Shown in pieces: positions 29,135 through 39,356 of a DNA stretch of 64,000 nucleotides (positions within the stretch are counted from its first letter, which is position 1; each line of letters starts with the position of its first letter). The translations under genes were made by a program, and so were the position numbers. This stretch comes from SR1 bacterium human oral taxon HOT-345 (lineage in GTDB: Bacteria > Patescibacteriota > Gracilibacteria > Absconditabacterales > Absconditicoccaceae). The DNA lies in assembly GCA_003260355.1 (NCBI GenBank), contig MPSQ01000003.1:46539-110538 (forward strand), in the 5' to 3' direction. The notes below the pieces were generated by a model. It saw only the letters and a list, made by a program, of their open reading frames with translations, was not told the origin of the DNA and did not search any database.

Positions 29135-29212
29135 TGGGGCGATTGACGGGAATCGAACCCGCGACCCTCGGGACCACAATCCGATGCTCTAACCAGCTGA
29201 GCTACAATCGCC
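29135..29212 (-). tRNA. tRNA-His(GTG)
   Basis: Cloverleaf with G-1, acceptor GCGATTG/CAATCGC, anticodon GTG, C73 and an encoded CCA. G-1:C73 is the histidine identity pair. A GTAGC/GCTGC hairpin followed by six T at about 29100-29125 is its likely terminator. Confidence 0.93.
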
Positions 29213-29390
29213 ATCCTAGATTATCGGTCTCTGAAGAGAAGATTGAGCTAAGCTCGCAACAGGCAAGTCCTCAGACCAACCGCTCCTCTTGGACTTCAGC
29301 TCTCCGACGTCACTCACTATACTAAAAAGGGAGACGATTGCAAGCGATTCATTATTTTTGAGAGAGAATGAGAAAAAAATCTGACTTTTT

Positions 29391-29419
29391 TTGACTTTTG
29401 GAGGATTTGTCAGTATACT
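29391..29419 (+). promoter_or_regulatory. Promoter of the 29454-32602 operon
   Basis: TTGACT, 17-base spacer, TATACT. The first ATG is 35 bases downstream of the -10. Confidence 0.65.
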
Positions 29420-29453
29420 TGTGCAAGAGCATTTTATCTACACTGAGCGGACA

Positions 29454-32036
29454 ATGAGTAAGCTAGAAGTCCAGAAACATCCCGAAAAACAAGAGCAGTC
29501 AAGAGAGCTTAAAGCACTCTGAAGAGATATTGCTTCGGAACATTTAAACAAAGCGGAAGAAAATTCTGATACCGTCGTCAATACAGAAACCTTAAAGCTA
29601 GGGATCATCAATGAATATTTTGGGACTAAAGATATTAATCAAGCTGGGAAACTCCTTCGTGATGCTGGTTTTGCGTTCACTCCTGAGCAACTGGCAGCTT
29701 TTTCTAATGCAAAGGGAAGGGCTGAGGAAGCCCTGATCAAGGGGAATTTTGAGCTTACTCCCCAGCAGACACAGATTTTAAGCCGCATAAAAGAGCAACT
29801 CCAGGCTTCACAGCAAGATAATGATAATGAAGAGGAAATAACAGCGAAAGAAGACTGATCTTTGACTCCGGTGCAGCCTGAAGGAAAGAAAGCTAAGGAA
29901 ACTGAGGCGCAAACTTTTAGAGATCGTTCACAGTCCACGTCTCGCTCTTCGGATGCTGAACAAAAGTCGGCTCAGGGCGTTAGCACTGTGGAAACAACCA
30001 ACCCAGATACTCAAGAAAGCATTAAAGTTGCCGCGGCTCAAGATACTGCAGAGTCGCTTAGCGAAGATGCCAGAGCAAAAAAGGCGCTTGACATCTTGCA
30101 GCAGCTTTCTAGGGAAGTAAAGCAAGATGAAGGCTGAAATGTCGTGCTTAATCCTGAGCAAATACATGCTTTTGAGACGATTGATGATTTACTCGTGGCT
30201 CCAGAAGCACCCGTAGGGACCGCATGAATTTCAGAAAGAACGCTCCTCGTGCATGATAAGGCAACTCGTAAAAGGGTGATAAAATCCTTGAAAAAAGAAA
30301 TTAAAGCTGAAAAGAAAGCCAAATCTGATATCAGAAAGATTGCGAAGCTTGAAGAACAGCTTGCCTCAGTAAAAAATGACAACAACTATTATTATTCAAA
30401 GGCGAGCCTTCTAGAGCAGATCAATGCTGCTTTGGATCAGGGAATTTATATCAATACACCGATTGCTTTTCTCAAGCAGACTCCTCTTATCGTAGATATT
30501 TATAAAAATAGGAAGAAGATCAAGGGAAATGCCAAGACGGAGATTTCTTCTCAAGGGAAAATGGTCGATGTCTATAATCAAGCAGTAATCACAGGTCAAG
30601 TTCATGAGGTAGGAAACTATGTTCAGAGCTGTGGTGGCTACGCTAATGTTGCAGAACAGTGGCTTCATGAAAATACGAAAATGTCACATTGACAAGCTAG
30701 AAATGCTGTAAATACACTCACAACAATTGGGATGATTGGAGCAGGTGCGCTAGTATTGAGATGGCTCTTTACCGAAAAATGAGAGGATGGGAAAAGAAAA
30801 TTCTGATTCTCTTTCTCCAAGATTCTCATGGCGGTAGGGATTCCATTACTTGCTAATTTTGGTTCTCAGGCAGCTACAGGAAGATGAGTTCTAGAAAATC
30901 TTGCTCTTGCATGGAAAACGGGGAAACTCCCACGAAATAATGAAGTAATGAGTCAGTCTTCAACTGTTGAAAAAATGGCAATTGGACAGAATATGTTGCA
31001 ATTTGTGCTCTTGGGAGTGCCTTTTAGCACGCTGGCACAGTGCTGCTCTCCAGCAACGGGGATAGTATCACGTATTGATAGTAGTAAGCTCAAAACCTAC
31101 TATCTCGGAGAAATAGAAAAAGCGAAAGCAAATCGTGACTCAAAATCTGAAACCATTCTGAGAAGCCAACTTGAAGCATTGGAAAGCATTATAAGTGATA
31201 AAGATACTGAAAAACGCTTTTCTCAGGAATTTGAGAAGATGCAGCTCCAGGCAGATGACCTTGCTAATCCAGCATATGCACAAAAAACCCTGAATGAAAG
31301 ACTTTATCAAAACTCTCAAGCCTTTAAACTTTTGGAAAGCTACTGTGCACAGCACCAGCTTATGATCAATGAAGAAGCGAGAAAAGAGATCGAAAGTCAG
31401 ATTTTTAATACTGGTAAAGCACCTACAGAAGCAGACTTTAAAGCGATGCAAGAGAAGGGACTACTTATCCCGAATAACGCTAACTTTGAAGAGCTCTCTA
31501 AACTCAAGCTCAGCGATGCAGACAAATCCTGACTTTATTCAGACTTTTTGAAGCTAGCGAATAAACCAGAACATCAAGGAATGCAGATCAAGGCACTCAA
31601 TGAAGAGGAAGTAGAAGTCTCTTCACACGGGAAATCGATCGTCCTCAATATGCAGAAATTGACGCTAGATGGCTTTAAAAACAGTGCCAACATCCCTATC
31701 CCTCTCGGAAGTAGGGGGGAACTGCTAAGAGTCGGGCTTCTAGTCAATATGTTGAGAGCAAATGAAGAGATTCGAGGAGAAAAAGTCACTCCTCGCTATG
31801 AAGATAAACACGATATGCTCCGACCGTTTGACCTTGCTCATGGACGAGAAGTAGCTTGGAAGGGATTAGGAAGTATCGTCTTCAATGGATTTGAGAAGAG
31901 ACCGGTCGTGCTAAGTAATTTGATTCCATTTTTTGGTGAGATGGCGAGCGAATTTCCGACGCTAGGAAAAGCGCAGAATAGCGCATTCTTCGTCCAGTAT
32001 TTGAACCAGCTCCGGAAAAACGATCGTTCTCAATAG
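29454..32036 (+). CDS. Unknown 860-aa protein with central membrane segments
   Basis: A single 860-codon frame with at least nine TGA read as Gly. Residues 1-300 are hydrophilic, Glu/Gln/Lys-rich and mostly helical with low-complexity stretches (REVKQDEGG). Two hydrophobic segments lie near residues 415-470 (LTTIGMIGAGALVLRWLF, KILMAVGIPLLANFG). A mainly helical C-terminal half follows, ending GEMASEFPTLGKAQNSAFFV. Followed 38 bases later by a lipoprotein gene, likely the same operon. No family recognised. Size and layout suggest a structural or scaffold protein, but that is only a guess. Confidence 0.75.
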
Positions 32037-32074
32037 TTTAAAATCAGATTTTTTACCCTTTTATATAGAATATT

Positions 32075-32602
32075 ATGACTCCAGGATTAACCTCTTCTGA
32101 AAGTCCTTTGAATAGGCAAGAAGCTCCTGCTAAAGCTAAAAATTCTCTGAAGAACCTTAAAAATACTGCAGCAATTATTGCAAGCTCTATTGCTATAGTA
32201 TTAGCTACTACCAGCTGTAAAGGTGCAGCAGAAAAATATGAATCCTGAGAAGCTGAGCAAGAAATCGCAGCTAATCAAGCGGCAATTGACCTTCTCATTG
32301 AGCAGTATAATGATTATTTCACAGACTACGAGAAATGTTTTGATGATATGGTTGCCTTGCAAGCAGCTGGAGATATTGGAGGCTACAAAAAAGTCTTTAA
32401 AAAAAGTAAACAACTCGAGAAAAGAATTAAAGAAATTGAAAAACAAATTGATAAAAAATCCATGAAGACCCTTGACCTTTCAGATAAGTTTTATAAAGGG
32501 AAACAAAAAGCTGAAGAGGAAAAAGCTAGGAATGCTTCTTCCTTCGGAGACTACCAACCAGCAAAACTGCAAAGAAGAACCTTTTTGGAGGACTGAGAAT
32601 AG
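32075..32602 (+). CDS. Putative lipoprotein with a coiled coil
   Basis: 175 aa. AAIIASSIAIVLATTSC is a signal peptide with lipobox ending at Cys (residue ~48), preceded by an unusually long ~30-residue N-region. The mature part is highly charged and helical (KQLEKRIKEIEKQIDKKS). TGA codons at 32246 and 32594 are Gly. A TCAGATTTTTT word lies 32 bases upstream of the ATG. Confidence 0.7.
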
Positions 32603-32629
32603 GCAATAGGCTTGTATTTTATTAGGAGA

Positions 32630-32665
32630 AGCAGGCAGAAAGTTATTGATTGGTCTGCTTTTTTA
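32630..32665 (+). terminator. Terminator of the 29454-32602 operon
   Basis: AGCAG (32630-32634) / CTGCT (32655-32659) stem followed by six T. The 3' end of queA on the other strand overlaps it. Confidence 0.5.
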
Positions 32666-33890
32666 TTCGCATTCCGTCTCAGAAACTATAGAATTTGTAT
32701 CCTGCTTGGATTGCTCTCTGGTAGGCTTCCAAGAGATTTTTTCTTCCTATAAATGCAGAGATCAAGATCATTAATGAAGATTTTGGGAGGTGGAAGTTCG
32801 TAATCAGTTCATCGGTTAAAAGAAAAGGGATTCCTGGTCTGATAAAGAGCCTTGTTTGGATAATCATCTTTTCTGGTATAGAAGAAAACTGAGTTTTCTC
32901 AACGCACACCTCCTGCTCTGGAATAAACTCTTCAACCAGTTTTTCATCTATGGTTTTTGTGAGGTGATCTCGTCGATCTCTGGTAGCATGATCAACGGCA
33001 ATGTTCAGATTTTTCTTTTTAAGAAAACGTCGGATATAGGGTAAAGACTCCAAATATCTGATCATTGTCGTCCCTATTGGGAGGAAACGTTTACCTGCCA
33101 GCTTTGCGTCGGCGATCGTCTTTCGGATATCTGACTCTAGGATCATCGGCTCAAAGTGCAGTTTTTGCTGCTGAATATGCTCTTCATAAACAGGTTTGAA
33201 GGTTCCTAGTCCTACATGCAGACAGGGAAATTGGAATTCTACCCCTTTCTTTTCCAGGCGTTTTACTAGTTCGGGAGTAAAGTGTAAAGATGCCGTTGGA
33301 GCCGCTGCTGAACCGAGTTTCTCCGCAAAAAATGTCTGGTATCGCTTTTCTTTTTCTTTTTCATAGCGGATGTAAGGAGGAAGTGGCATTTCTCCCTTTT
33401 TTTCCAAAAAGTCAAAAATCTGAACACTCGTTTCGGATGGATTTTCGCTCGAGATTTCAAAAAGGATTCCATTTGCTGTAAATTCGAGACTTCTGAATAC
33501 GACTCCCTCTCCGAGGAAGATTTGGCTTCCTGGTCTAAAATTTTTATTATCGGAGACTAAGCATTCAAACTGAGTCTTTGAATGAATAGCATAGATCAAT
33601 AGTTCTCCTGTTTCTAGGAGAAGTTCTTGACCAGTTTTTCTGCGGATTTTGGTATTGTGAAGCGGGATTCTCGCCTTAAAAACTTTCGTACTATTGAGGA
33701 ATAGCATATAATGTTGATCCAAATAATTTGGCAAATCGGCAAAAATCTGATCTTCATACAAAAGATCTCCTGTGGCTTGGAGAGAACATATCATGAGTTT
33801 TGCGTTATGTTCAGGCAGTTTTGGCTGCTGTGCAATACACGATTCTGGAAGGATATAGGTATAACTAGAGAGTAGTAGATCTTCCTCCAT
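32643..33890 (-). CDS. queA: S-adenosylmethionine:tRNA ribosyltransferase-isomerase
   Basis: 415 aa. QueA makes epoxyqueuosine from preQ1-tRNA. Signatures: LPESCIAQQP, FLNSTKVFKARI, GEMPLPPYIRYE, KLGSAAAPTASLHFT, HVGLGTFKPV, GTTMIRYLES, DELITNFHLPKSSLMILISA and the C-terminal YSFGDGMWI, whose first Gly is TGA (32679). Between the TTMIRYLES motif and the late domain there is an extra ~45-residue segment (around LNIAVDHATRDWWDHLTKTI) absent from typical QueA. tgt, the partner enzyme, is at 55.4 kb. Confidence 0.95.
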
Positions 33891-34500
33891 GATTCAGATT
33901 TCTTCTAATTAAAAACTCTCTAATTGCAAATAAACAAACTGCGGACATTGCTCCCAATGTGTCCATGAGCATATCTTTTTGTGCATCCCAAATATCCCCT
34001 TGAGACCCTAGCACAGCAATCCCAGCTGCCGGATCAGCAGAAATAGCATACCACCACTCAAAAATTTCGTAAGCTCCAGCAATTGCGAGAATACTTGTAA
34101 CTCCAAAAGTTGAAACTAGCCACTTTTTCTGGATTGATTTTGATCTTCGAAGGTATTCCACTATTGGAAAGGCATAAAGTCCTATGATAAAATGCGCAAT
34201 CCTATCATACATATTCCTCTCCCAGCCAAAGAGATTATTAATAAATCCGAAAGGAACCAACTCGAAACTATAGTGTCCACCTATTGTATGAAGGAAGATT
34301 CGTAAACTCATAAAGAAATAGGAGAGATTAGAAAACTTCCACCAGCGAAAGGATATTACCAAGAAAGCTACTACCGCCATCACAGGAATATTTTCTGCCC
34401 ACCAAACAGATCTATCATGCGGATTAAAAGCACAAACAACGAAGAGTACCAGATAGATTACTAATAAGCAGCAAGGGAATCGTGGTATTTTTTTGGACAT
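33865..34500 (-). CDS. DUF2238 (YjdF-like) membrane protein
   Basis: 211 aa, about six transmembrane helices. Family motifs: WERNMYDRIAHFIIGLYAFP, AGAYEIFEWWYAI and GSQGDIWDAQKDMLMDTLGA. Function of the family is unknown. Overlaps the queA start by 26 bases, so the pair is probably translated together. Confidence 0.9.
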   Translation of the reverse strand: MSKKIPRFPCCLLVIYLVLFVVCAFNPHDRSVWWAENIPVMAVVAFLVISFRWWKFSNLSYFFMSLRIFLHTIGGHYSFELVPFGFINNLFGWERNMYDRIAHFIIGLYAFPIVEYLRRSKSIQKKWLVSTFGVTSILAIAGAYEIFEWWYAISADPAAGIAVLGSQGDIWDAQKDMLMDTLGAMSAVCLFAIREFLIRRNLNHGGRSTTL

Positions 34501-34619
34501 GGTAATTGCTATTTTTTGGATAAAAAAGCTTTATTATTTTCTCTCCACCAGCTATGAGTTGCTAACTAAAGGAGGCATTGCAAAACCTCTTTATGTTCAG
34601 CTCGTTGTGTACTATAGGG

Positions 34620-34657
34620 AAATCATCTCACTAAACAAGAGATGATTTTATTTTTTG
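34620..34657 (+). terminator. Strong plus-strand hairpin with T-run
   Basis: AAATCATCTC (34620-34629) / GAGATGATTT (34639-34648), a perfect 10-base stem, then TATTTTTT. No plus-strand gene precedes it. It may end an unseen small RNA starting near 34520-34560, where AAAGGAGG/CCTCTTT can also pair, or act on the minus strand. Confidence 0.45.
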
Positions 34658-35181
34658 ATGGATTTCTTTATCTTTCGTTTGTCAGAAAGAGGCTTGTTTA
34701 TTGACTTTTTTGTTTTGAGCTCTTGGTATTGAGGCTCTCTTTCCATAAGGAGTTTATGAATGCCCATCCTTGTTTGTGAGGCATTACAAAATTCATCGAT
34801 ACTCAGGACTAAAATACCTTTTATCCCTTGTATTAAGGTCAGTAATTCATATCCGTGATCTCTAATTTTTTTGGAGTAGTACTTTTTAGCAGTTTGTGTC
34901 AACTGCTTCTTTGGCTTTATAAAGTAGTCGATTTCTAGCGAGGTCATTGCATTTTTTCTCTGGATGGGAGAAGGCTGAAGATTGTCTATCTTCTCGGTAT
35001 TTTGAGTATTCAGAAAAAGGAGATACTCGCAAAAAATATTCAGATTTTTTTCTAAATTTTTAAGTTTATATCGATGAAGATATCTTAATGAGGCAATTAC
35101 CTCTTCCTTGAGATATCCTGCGATATGAAGTGCATTAATCTGCACGCATAAAGATTTTAGGAGTTGCTCTGTCTTCGTCAT
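34648..35181 (-). CDS. Unknown helical, lysine-rich protein
   Basis: 177 aa with no TGA codons. N-terminal helices (TEQLLKSLCVQINALHIAGY, EVIASLRYLHRYKLKNLEKN), a middle ILVLSIDEFCNASQTRMG and a very basic tail (SDKRKIKKSIKK). No signal peptide or membrane segment. The basic tail suggests nucleic-acid binding. Not recognised. Confidence 0.6.
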   Translation of the reverse strand: MTKTEQLLKSLCVQINALHIAGYLKEEVIASLRYLHRYKLKNLEKNLNIFCEYLLFLNTQNTEKIDNLQPSPIQRKNAMTSLEIDYFIKPKKQLTQTAKKYYSKKIRDHGYELLTLIQGIKGILVLSIDEFCNASQTRMGIHKLLMEREPQYQELKTKKSINKPLSDKRKIKKSIKK

Positions 35182-35217
35182 GAAAGCATGAAAAATAGGA
35201 TAACTAAAGGAATTTTC

Positions 35218-35910
35218 TTAACCAAGTGTAATAATTTTTACCTTGGTACGTTCTTTAAGATATTCCAATAGAGAAAGATCATGCGTAATAAGGACAATAG
35301 TATTTCCGATCTGATTTGCTTTTATGAGAATATCAGCGATTTGAAGCGAATTTTCATGATCCAAGTTTCCTGTCGGTTCATCTGCGATAATAAAGTCTGG
35401 GGCATGAATGATTGCTCTTGCCATCGCGATTTTTTGCTTTTCTCCTCCACTGAGTTTTTTAATTTCCTTGGTTTCAATAGAGGAAATATCAAGTAAAGTA
35501 TTTACTGCATCATACTTTTTTTTGATTTCTGCGAGAGAAAGCCCTTCTAGCACTAGCGGATAAATCACGTTTTCTTTGGGGCTTAAACTACTGATGAGTT
35601 GATAATCCTGAAAAATGATTCAGATTTTTCTCCTATATCTTTGGATTTCTGCATCAGAAAACTCCGCCATATCCTCCATTTTGTAGTAAACGGTCTTTTT
35701 GTGGGGTTTGATTTGTCAAATCAAAAATTTCATTAGCGTTGATTTTCCCGTTCCTGATTTCCCCGTAATAACGGTAAAATCCCCCTTCTCTAATTCTCGG
35801 TTAAATTTTTTGAAAAGCACTCTTTTACTGTCTAAGTATCCTCGAGTCATTTCCTTGATACTAATAAGAGGAATATGGTTTTTTTCTGCTTTCATTTGGA
35901 TATATGTCAT
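35218..35910 (-). CDS. ABC transporter ATPase, FtsE/LolD-like
   Basis: 230 aa. Walker A GKSGTGKSTLMKF, Q-loop IIFQDYQLISS, signature LSGGEKQKIAMARA, Walker B FIIADEPTGNLD and H-loop LITHD. The sequence ENVIYPL.LEGL fits the FtsE/MacB/LolD branch. Two Gly (LIGQIKP, RKIGIIFQ) are TGA. No permease gene adjoins it, so the partner must be elsewhere. Promoter at 35962-35990. Confidence 0.88.
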
Positions 35911-35961
35911 AAGAATAAAAGTATGAAATGCTGATACCTTTCAGTCTTTCAGATTATCTTA

Positions 35962-35990
35962 ACTATACTCTAAATTGTCTTTTTTTTCAA
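35962..35990 (-). promoter_or_regulatory. Promoter of the ABC ATPase gene
   Basis: Minus strand TTGAAA, 17-base spacer, TATAGT, ~50 bases from the ATG. Confidence 0.55.
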
Positions 35991-36169
35991 AAAAATTCAA
36001 CACTCAAGAAGGGATTAAACTTGACATATTTGCATTTTAATGCTGGCTAGGAAAACTAGCAAAATAACATCTCATTTCTGTACTTTTTGAGATAGTTCTC
36101 ATGTATTATCCTCTATCATTGTAACATTCTTTCTTATGCGATTAAGGAAACCAGGCATATTTTTTATTT
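35991..36169. other. Intergenic region
   Basis: About 180 bases with no gene. On the plus strand TTGACA at 36023 lacks a clear -10. The short inverted repeat CTAG-GAAAA-CTAG is at 36045-36060. Confidence 0.35.
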
Positions 36170-36197
36170 TGAAAAATGGAGGCATAACGCCCTCCAT
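36170..36197 (-). terminator. Terminator of the Spy-like gene
   Basis: Minus strand ATGGAGG / CCTCCAT with 8-base loop followed by TTTTTC. Confidence 0.65.
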
Positions 36198-36237
36198 CTT
36201 CCAGTCTTTTTATTCTTTTCATCTTTATAGCTGTATC

Positions 36238-37299
36238 TTAGGCTGCTAAGGCAGCGGTTTCTTTTTTTGGTGAAGCAGGCTTTTTTTCAGCTTTCTGATT
36301 CCAAGTTGGGATTTCCTCTATAAAAGCTTCAAACTCTGATACTTTATCTGCGGGAATATACGCTTCTAGTGCCATAAGGAAATCGCTATTAATTTGCTTC
36401 AACTGCTCTTCTAATTCAGTCTTTTCTTTTTCGGAAGCTCTTGGCAATCTTTGGAGGATTTGCTCCATTTTTTGCTGTTTTTGGACCTGAAGGAGAGCAA
36501 TCTCTTCTTTTTGTTTGTCTGTTAGGCTATTTTCATCTAACATTCCCCATAAGAAGCCTAATTGTTCACCTTTTAGCGTATTCTTTTTACCTTTTTTTTG
36601 CTTTTTCCCTTCCTCTTCAAGGAGCGAGAGGAAATTCTGTGATTGGAACTGCTGAAACTCTGCTTGTTTATTTGGAGCAACAAAAGGGGCAAGATTCTTG
36701 AAAAGTTCGATAATAATTTGATCCTTTTGCTGTTTGAGTTTTGTCTGCTCTTCAGTAGTATTTTCTTGGCTCTCTGAAGTGAAGAGAATTTTGAGCTTGT
36801 CTTTGTATACTCTGATAATTTCTGCCAACTGTAACTTTTGATTTTCAGTGAGCGTGGCATAGTTGATCCGTGCGAGACTCATTGCTACTAGTCCCCCCTT
36901 TCACTTGGACAATATTTTCTGAATCTGCAACTTCTGAGCCGCTGGGATTAAGTCTAGGATAGCGTCTCTGATCTCCATTTTTCTCGCCTCCCACTGCATT
37001 TTGAGGAGGATTTTTTCTCTATCGGTAGTTGCATTTTCTCGCTGTTCCTGGTAAATACTCCTCTCTGTTGTGAGCAGATGGAGAAGTGCGTCAAGCTGAT
37101 TCTTTTTTTCTTCACTAAGTGAAAGCTGACTCCAGATTGTTGATTCAGATTTTTGACTTTGGGAAGCTTCTAGATTTGGACGAAGATAAGGAAAACTAGG
37201 CGCCTCAAAACTCTCTATTGTCGCTGCCCGGGAAGAGAAACCCGTCATCGTGATCACTGAAAACACAACCACTGAGGCAAGAAATTTGCTACTTTTCAT
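36238..37299 (-). CDS. Exported Spy/CpxP-like helical repeat protein
   Basis: 353 aa. Signal peptide MKSSKFLASVVVFSVITMTG-FSSRAA, then three helical units each opening with an LTxxQ-like phrase: LSEEKKNQLDALL (~70), LTENQKLQLAEII (~155) and LTDKQKEEIALLQ (~245). The LTxxQ motif marks the periplasmic Spy/CpxP chaperone-sensor family, normally ~160 aa with two motifs. TGA at 36901 joins the first and second units. A two-component system of the CpxAR/OmpR type follows upstream on the same strand (95-base gap). The usual Spy/CpxP arrangement is that the exported protein is controlled by, and feeds back on, the kinase. Confidence 0.7.
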
Positions 37300-37394
37300 C
37301 GGTAAGAGTTGAATGTAAATCCCCAAGGTTGGGGGCCTGCAAGCGAGGGGGAGTATACCCTCTTACCTTAAAATAATCTTAAATCTATATAAAG

Positions 37395-38054
37395 CTAGTT
37401 TTTGAGCCTATATCAAAAGCCCTTCACTGTCTCTATGGAATCCTTTCAGATTTTTTTTCTGATTGTAGAAAGATAGACATCTAATTTACCGTCTTCTTGG
37501 AAACCAGCCTCTCCTCATCGAATTTCTTCAATGATTTCTAGCCTAGAAACTGCGATCCCGTGATTTCTCATTAGAAGCTCTAAAATCTGCAATTCCTTGA
37601 GAGAAAACTTCAGTTCTGATCCTGCTTTAAAAACTTTTTTCTGAGAAAGATCCAGTGTAAGATCTCCAAATACTAACGAAGTCCTTTGAGGAGCTCTTTT
37701 CATCAGTGCGAAAATTCTCGCCTCTAATTCCTCAAGATCAAAGGGTTTTACCAGATAATCATCAGCTCACACCTCGAATCCCTCCAATTTATCTTCCAAT
37801 TGCCCTTTTGCTGTCATCATCAAAATTGGCGTCTGAGGCTGGATTTTTCTAATTGTTTTTGCAATAGCGATTCCGTCTGTCCCGGGAAGCATAAGATCCA
37901 GTAAAATTAGATCAAAAGTCTGATGTTTTACTACTTCATTTGCATAGCTTCCATTTTGGACCCGCAAAACCGTGTGCCCATCAAGTTCAAAATATTTTTT
38001 GATATTTTCTCAGATCGTTACGTTATCTTCTACCAAAAAAAGAGAGAAACCCAT
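37395..38054 (-). CDS. OmpR-type response regulator
   Basis: 219 aa. Receiver: acidic pair in LFLVEDNVTI, phospho-acceptor Asp in DLILLDLMLPGTDG, Lys in DDYLVKPFDL. Winged-helix C-terminus: FSLKELQILELLMRNHG, SRLEIIEEIWGGE, DVYLSTIRKKIG and TVKGFGYRL. The Trp of EEIWGGE is CGA (37518-37520), and the Gly of GADDYL and GFGYRL are TGA, all family-conserved. Start 2 bases after the kinase stop. Probably regulates the Spy-like gene downstream. Confidence 0.95.
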
Positions 38055-38056
38055 CC

Positions 38057-39298
38057 TTAAAATTTTAAGATAAAAGTAGTACCCTGCCCCAATACACTTG
38101 AAACTGCAAGCTGAAAGCCCTGTTTCTGCGTAAATAATTGTGCTAGATAAAGTCCAAGTCCGAAGCTTTTTGTGTCGGTATGTGATTCTTCAGCCTGCCA
38201 AAACCTCTCCCATATTTTCTCTTGTTGCTCCTTAGAGATTCCTGGTCACGTATCAGAAATTTTCAATTCTTGGTCATTGAGGGAAATTTGAATCGTTCCC
38301 CCTTGAGGTGTAAATTTACAGGCATTAGAGAGAAGATTACTCACAATTGTGGTTCGTCCTTGGGGATGCACTTTTTTTGTGAGTGATGGAGGAAAATCAG
38401 AGATGAAGTTCAGATTTTTTTCCTGATAGGTAAGCTGATACTGCTCTAAGAGTCCTTTTAAGCTCTGAGAAAGGTTAAGCTCCTGCTTGGGAAGTTCTGT
38501 TTTGTCCTCGATTTGCGTGATAAGAAGGAGTGTTTCTAAAAGCTGATCCATAGATTTCGCTTCTGCCTTAATCTTTTTGATGATCGCTTCATAATCCTTA
38601 GTCTTCTTTGCCAAGTCTGAAAGCGTAAAAATCGTCATTAGCGGGGTTTTGAGCTCATGAGAGGCATTTTTGATAAAGTCCTTGAGCCCTAGAGTTTGCC
38701 TTTGGATTTTAGCTAGTGCAAGATTAAACTTTTGACTCACTTTATTGATTTCATCCTTGGGATTGCCTTCGACTAAGAGTGGTTGATTTAGATGATCAAT
38801 ATCTAGTTTTTCGAGAGCTTGATTCAGTTTTTTAAGCTTTTTAAGTGCTTTTTTCACAAAAAGAAAAGAAAAACCATATGCAAAAGCTGATCCTACTAGA
38901 ACAAGAACCAAAGTTACCCGAAGTAGTGCCATCTGAGCTTCTATCTGTGAAGAAATATTACGGATAATGACTTTATCTCACGCTATGACATAATGAAGAT
39001 AATAATCGTCGAGCTTAGCTACTCAATTCCAGAGTTTTGCATCCAGCAACTCTTCGACCTCTGGATCATCCGGATCGAAACGGAGCTCATGGCGAGGAAA
39101 CTCTTTATGAAGAGGGATATGCACGGCAAAAGAGGACTCCTCATCGTCGTCATGACGAGGACGTTCCGGATCTCGTAATGCATACCAACTGAGAAAAAAA
39201 ATGATATTTACCAAAATCCCAAAAATACAGAGCAGAATTGCCGAAAAGATTGTAAACTGCAGTGAAATTTTTTTGGAGGTTGTGAGGGAATTTCGCAT
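38057..39298 (-). CDS. Sensor histidine kinase
   Basis: 413 aa. Two transmembrane helices (FTIFSAILLCIFGILVNIIF, LRVTLVLVLVGSAFAYGFSF) flank a ~100-residue extracytoplasmic sensor that is unusually Asp/Glu/His-rich (RPRHDDDEESS, RFDPDDPEVEE), perhaps metal- or pH-responsive. Then a HAMP-like linker, the H-box NASHELKTPLMTIF, the N-box LSNACKFTPQGG and the G-boxes SDTGPGIS and KSFGLGLYLA. The Gly of DTGPG is TGA (38246). The ATG at 39298 is chosen over an upstream in-frame start. Confidence 0.94.
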
Positions 39299-39356
39299 GA
39301 CCTGTAGGAGCAATAGCTAAAATCGAGGAACTATAACTATCTAGCTTAAAAAAAGC

